Positions 5,744 through 7,051 of a stretch of 7,051 bases of DNA are shown here, one piece after another; within the stretch, counting starts at the first letter, position 1; every line of letters starts with the position of its first letter. This DNA is from Burkholderiales bacterium (GTDB lineage Bacteria; Pseudomonadota; Gammaproteobacteria; Burkholderiales; Burkholderiaceae_F). The notes under the pieces were generated by a model, which made no database searches, was not told the origin of the DNA, and saw only the letters and a program-made list of their open reading frames with translations. The DNA is taken from the NCBI GenBank assembly GCA_024641225.1, contig JAHEDN010000126.1:1-7051 (forward strand), in the 5' to 3' direction. Made by a program: the position numbers and the translations under genes.

Positions 5744-7021
5744 CTAGCCCTTCGACCAGGGTGGAAGCTTCCTGCGCACCGCGACGTTCTTCAGCACGAC
5801 ATAGCTCGGCAGACCGTCCTTGTACGGTGGATAGTCCTCGCCCTGAATCAGTGGCGCCAGGTACGCGCGGCCCTTAGGCGTGACACCGAAGCCGTCGCTG
5901 GTGATGAAGTCGCGCGGCATCTTGTGCTCCTTGTTCGCCACCTCGGCCAGCGACGCGGTGTCGATCTTCCACCGGTACGGCCGGGTGGACGTGCGCACGA
6001 TTGCCGGCATCACGGCGTTGGCGCCCTTCAGGGCCAGTTCGACCGCTGCCTTGCCTACGGCATAGGCCTGCTGCAGGTCGGTCCGGGCGGCGACGTGTCG
6101 TGCCGAGCGCTGCAGGTAATCCGAGACAGCCCAGTGCATCTTCAGCTTCAATTCGCTCTTGACGAGGTTGGCAATCACCGGTGCCACGCCACCCAGCTGC
6201 GCGTGACCGAAGGCGTCGCGCAGGCCCTGGTCGGCGACGAAGCTGCCGTCCGGTGAATGCAGGCCTTCGGAAACCACCACCGTGCAGTAGCCGTTCGCAT
6301 CGACCTTTGCCTTCACGGCGGCGAGAAACTTCTCCTGGTCGAGCGGAATCTCCGGGAACAGGATGACCAGCGGCAGCGGATGGTCCCGGGTGTCGGCAAG
6401 GGCGGCGGCGGCGGCGATCCAGCCGGCGTGGCGGCCCATGACCTCGAGCACGAACACGCGGGTCGAGGTCGACGCCATCGAGACCACGTCCATGCTCGCC
6501 TCACGCGTGGACACCGCGACGTACTTGGCCACGGAGCCGAAGCCCGGGCAGTTGTCGGTGATCGGCAGGTCGTTGTCGATGGTCTTGGGTACGTGAATCG
6601 CCTGCAGCGGATAGCCCATCGTTGCCGACAGCTGCGAGACCTTCAGGCAGGTGTCGGCGGAGTCGCCACCGCCGTTGTAGAAGAAGTAGCCGATGTCGTG
6701 CGCCTTGAAGACCTCGATCAGCCGCTCGTACTGCGCGCGGTCCTGCTCCAGGCTTTTCAGTTTGTAGCGGCACGAGCCGAACGCGCCGCCGGGGGTGTGC
6801 TTGAGCGCCGCGATCGCAGCCGGCGACTCGCGGCTGGTATCGATCAGGTCCTCGTGCAGTGCGCCGAGAATGCCGTTGCGCCCGGCCAAGACCTTGCCGA
6901 TGCGGTCCTTGTGCTTGCGGGCCGTTTCGATCACGCCGGCGGCGCTCGCATTGATCACCGACGTGACGCCACCGGACTGGGCGTAGAAGGCGTTGCGGGA
7001 GGGGGGTTTCGCGCGGGGCAT
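5744..7021 (-). CDS. pfp: Pyrophosphate-dependent 6-phosphofructokinase
   Basis: A 425-residue cytoplasmic enzyme that reversibly phosphorylates fructose 6-phosphate with PPi in place of ATP. The phosphofructokinase fold is shown by QSGGVTSVINAS (15-26), NGGGDS (116-121), PKTIDND (145-151, catalytic Asp149), the sugar-phosphate MGRHAGW motif (195-201) and SEGLH (251-255). Two residues point to PPi as donor. Asp120 sits where ATP enzymes have the small Gly of GGDGS, and Lys146 replaces Gly in PGTIDND. Gly119 replaces the Asp that most family members keep before that position. The length exceeds the roughly 320 residues of bacterial ATP-PfkA, as is usual for PPi enzymes. The ATG has a well-placed GAGGAG site (7029-7034). 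It is the first visible gene of the minus-strand module with adk and hppA. Its promoter must lie mostly beyond the right edge. Confidence 0.95.
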   Translation of the reverse strand: MPRAKPPSRNAFYAQSGGVTSVINASAAGVIETARKHKDRIGKVLAGRNGILGALHEDLIDTSRESPAAIAALKHTPGGAFGSCRYKLKSLEQDRAQYERLIEVFKAHDIGYFFYNGGGDSADTCLKVSQLSATMGYPLQAIHVPKTIDNDLPITDNCPGFGSVAKYVAVSTREASMDVVSMASTSTRVFVLEVMGRHAGWIAAAAALADTRDHPLPLVILFPEIPLDQEKFLAAVKAKVDANGYCTVVVSEGLHSPDGSFVADQGLRDAFGHAQLGGVAPVIANLVKSELKLKMHWAVSDYLQRSARHVAARTDLQQAYAVGKAAVELALKGANAVMPAIVRTSTRPYRWKIDTASLAEVANKEHKMPRDFITSDGFGVTPKGRAYLAPLIQGEDYPPYKDGLPSYVVLKNVAVRRKLPPWSKG

Positions 7022-7028
7022 CGTCGAT

Positions 7029-7034
7029 CTCCTC
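7029..7034 (-). promoter_or_regulatory. Ribosome binding site of pfp
   Basis: GAGGAG on the minus strand lies 7 bases before the ATG at 7021 and supports that start. Only 30 bases upstream of the gene are visible, so no promoter can be assigned. Confidence 0.75.
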
Positions 7035-7051
7035 TTGCGTTTCGGTTTCCA

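Overview
The window is GC-rich, densely coding DNA, and every gene in it looks bacterial. It most likely comes from a proteobacterium. The adenylate kinase is of the zinc-free Gram-negative type, and an OmpA-type peptidoglycan-binding domain is present. The run pfp-adk-hppA is an arrangement I associate with Gammaproteobacteria such as Xanthomonadales and methanotrophs. I cannot fix the lineage below that from sequence alone.

Layout. The left end (1-1641, + strand) is the 3' part of a large gene. It joins the back half of a papain-like cysteine peptidase to a serine alpha/beta-hydrolase domain; its start and catalytic Cys lie outside the window. The rest is on the minus strand and reads right to left: pyrophosphate-dependent phosphofructokinase (7021-5744), adenylate kinase (5640-4987), a K+-independent-type proton-pumping membrane pyrophosphatase (4911-2734), and a small membrane-anchored OmpA-domain protein (2721-2248). 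A strong intrinsic terminator (2192-2224) follows. Directly behind it is a GNAT acetyltransferase of the phosphinothricin/methionine-sulfoximine acetyltransferase type (2181-1666), which converges on the + strand gene with a 24-base gap.

How the genes fit together. The pfp-adk-hppA-ompA block reads as a pyrophosphate/adenylate energy module. PPi-PFK uses or regenerates PPi reversibly at the Fru-6-P/Fru-1,6-bisP step. The membrane pyrophosphatase interconverts PPi and proton motive force. Adenylate kinase recycles the AMP that arises in the same PPi-releasing reactions. The OmpA-like protein is separated from hppA by only 12 bases and precedes the terminator, so it looks like a fourth member of the transcription unit, possibly tying the pump or the membrane to peptidoglycan.

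Points worth a second look are the peptidase-hydrolase fusion, the OmpA partner of hppA and the similar tails of those two genes, a six-unit heptanucleotide repeat in the adk-hppA spacer, a GGGDS variant in the phosphofructokinase active site, and an acetyltransferase that starts 10 bases past a terminator. No RNA genes, insertion sequences, CRISPR arrays or phage genes were seen. No gene-free stretch exceeds about 100 bases.
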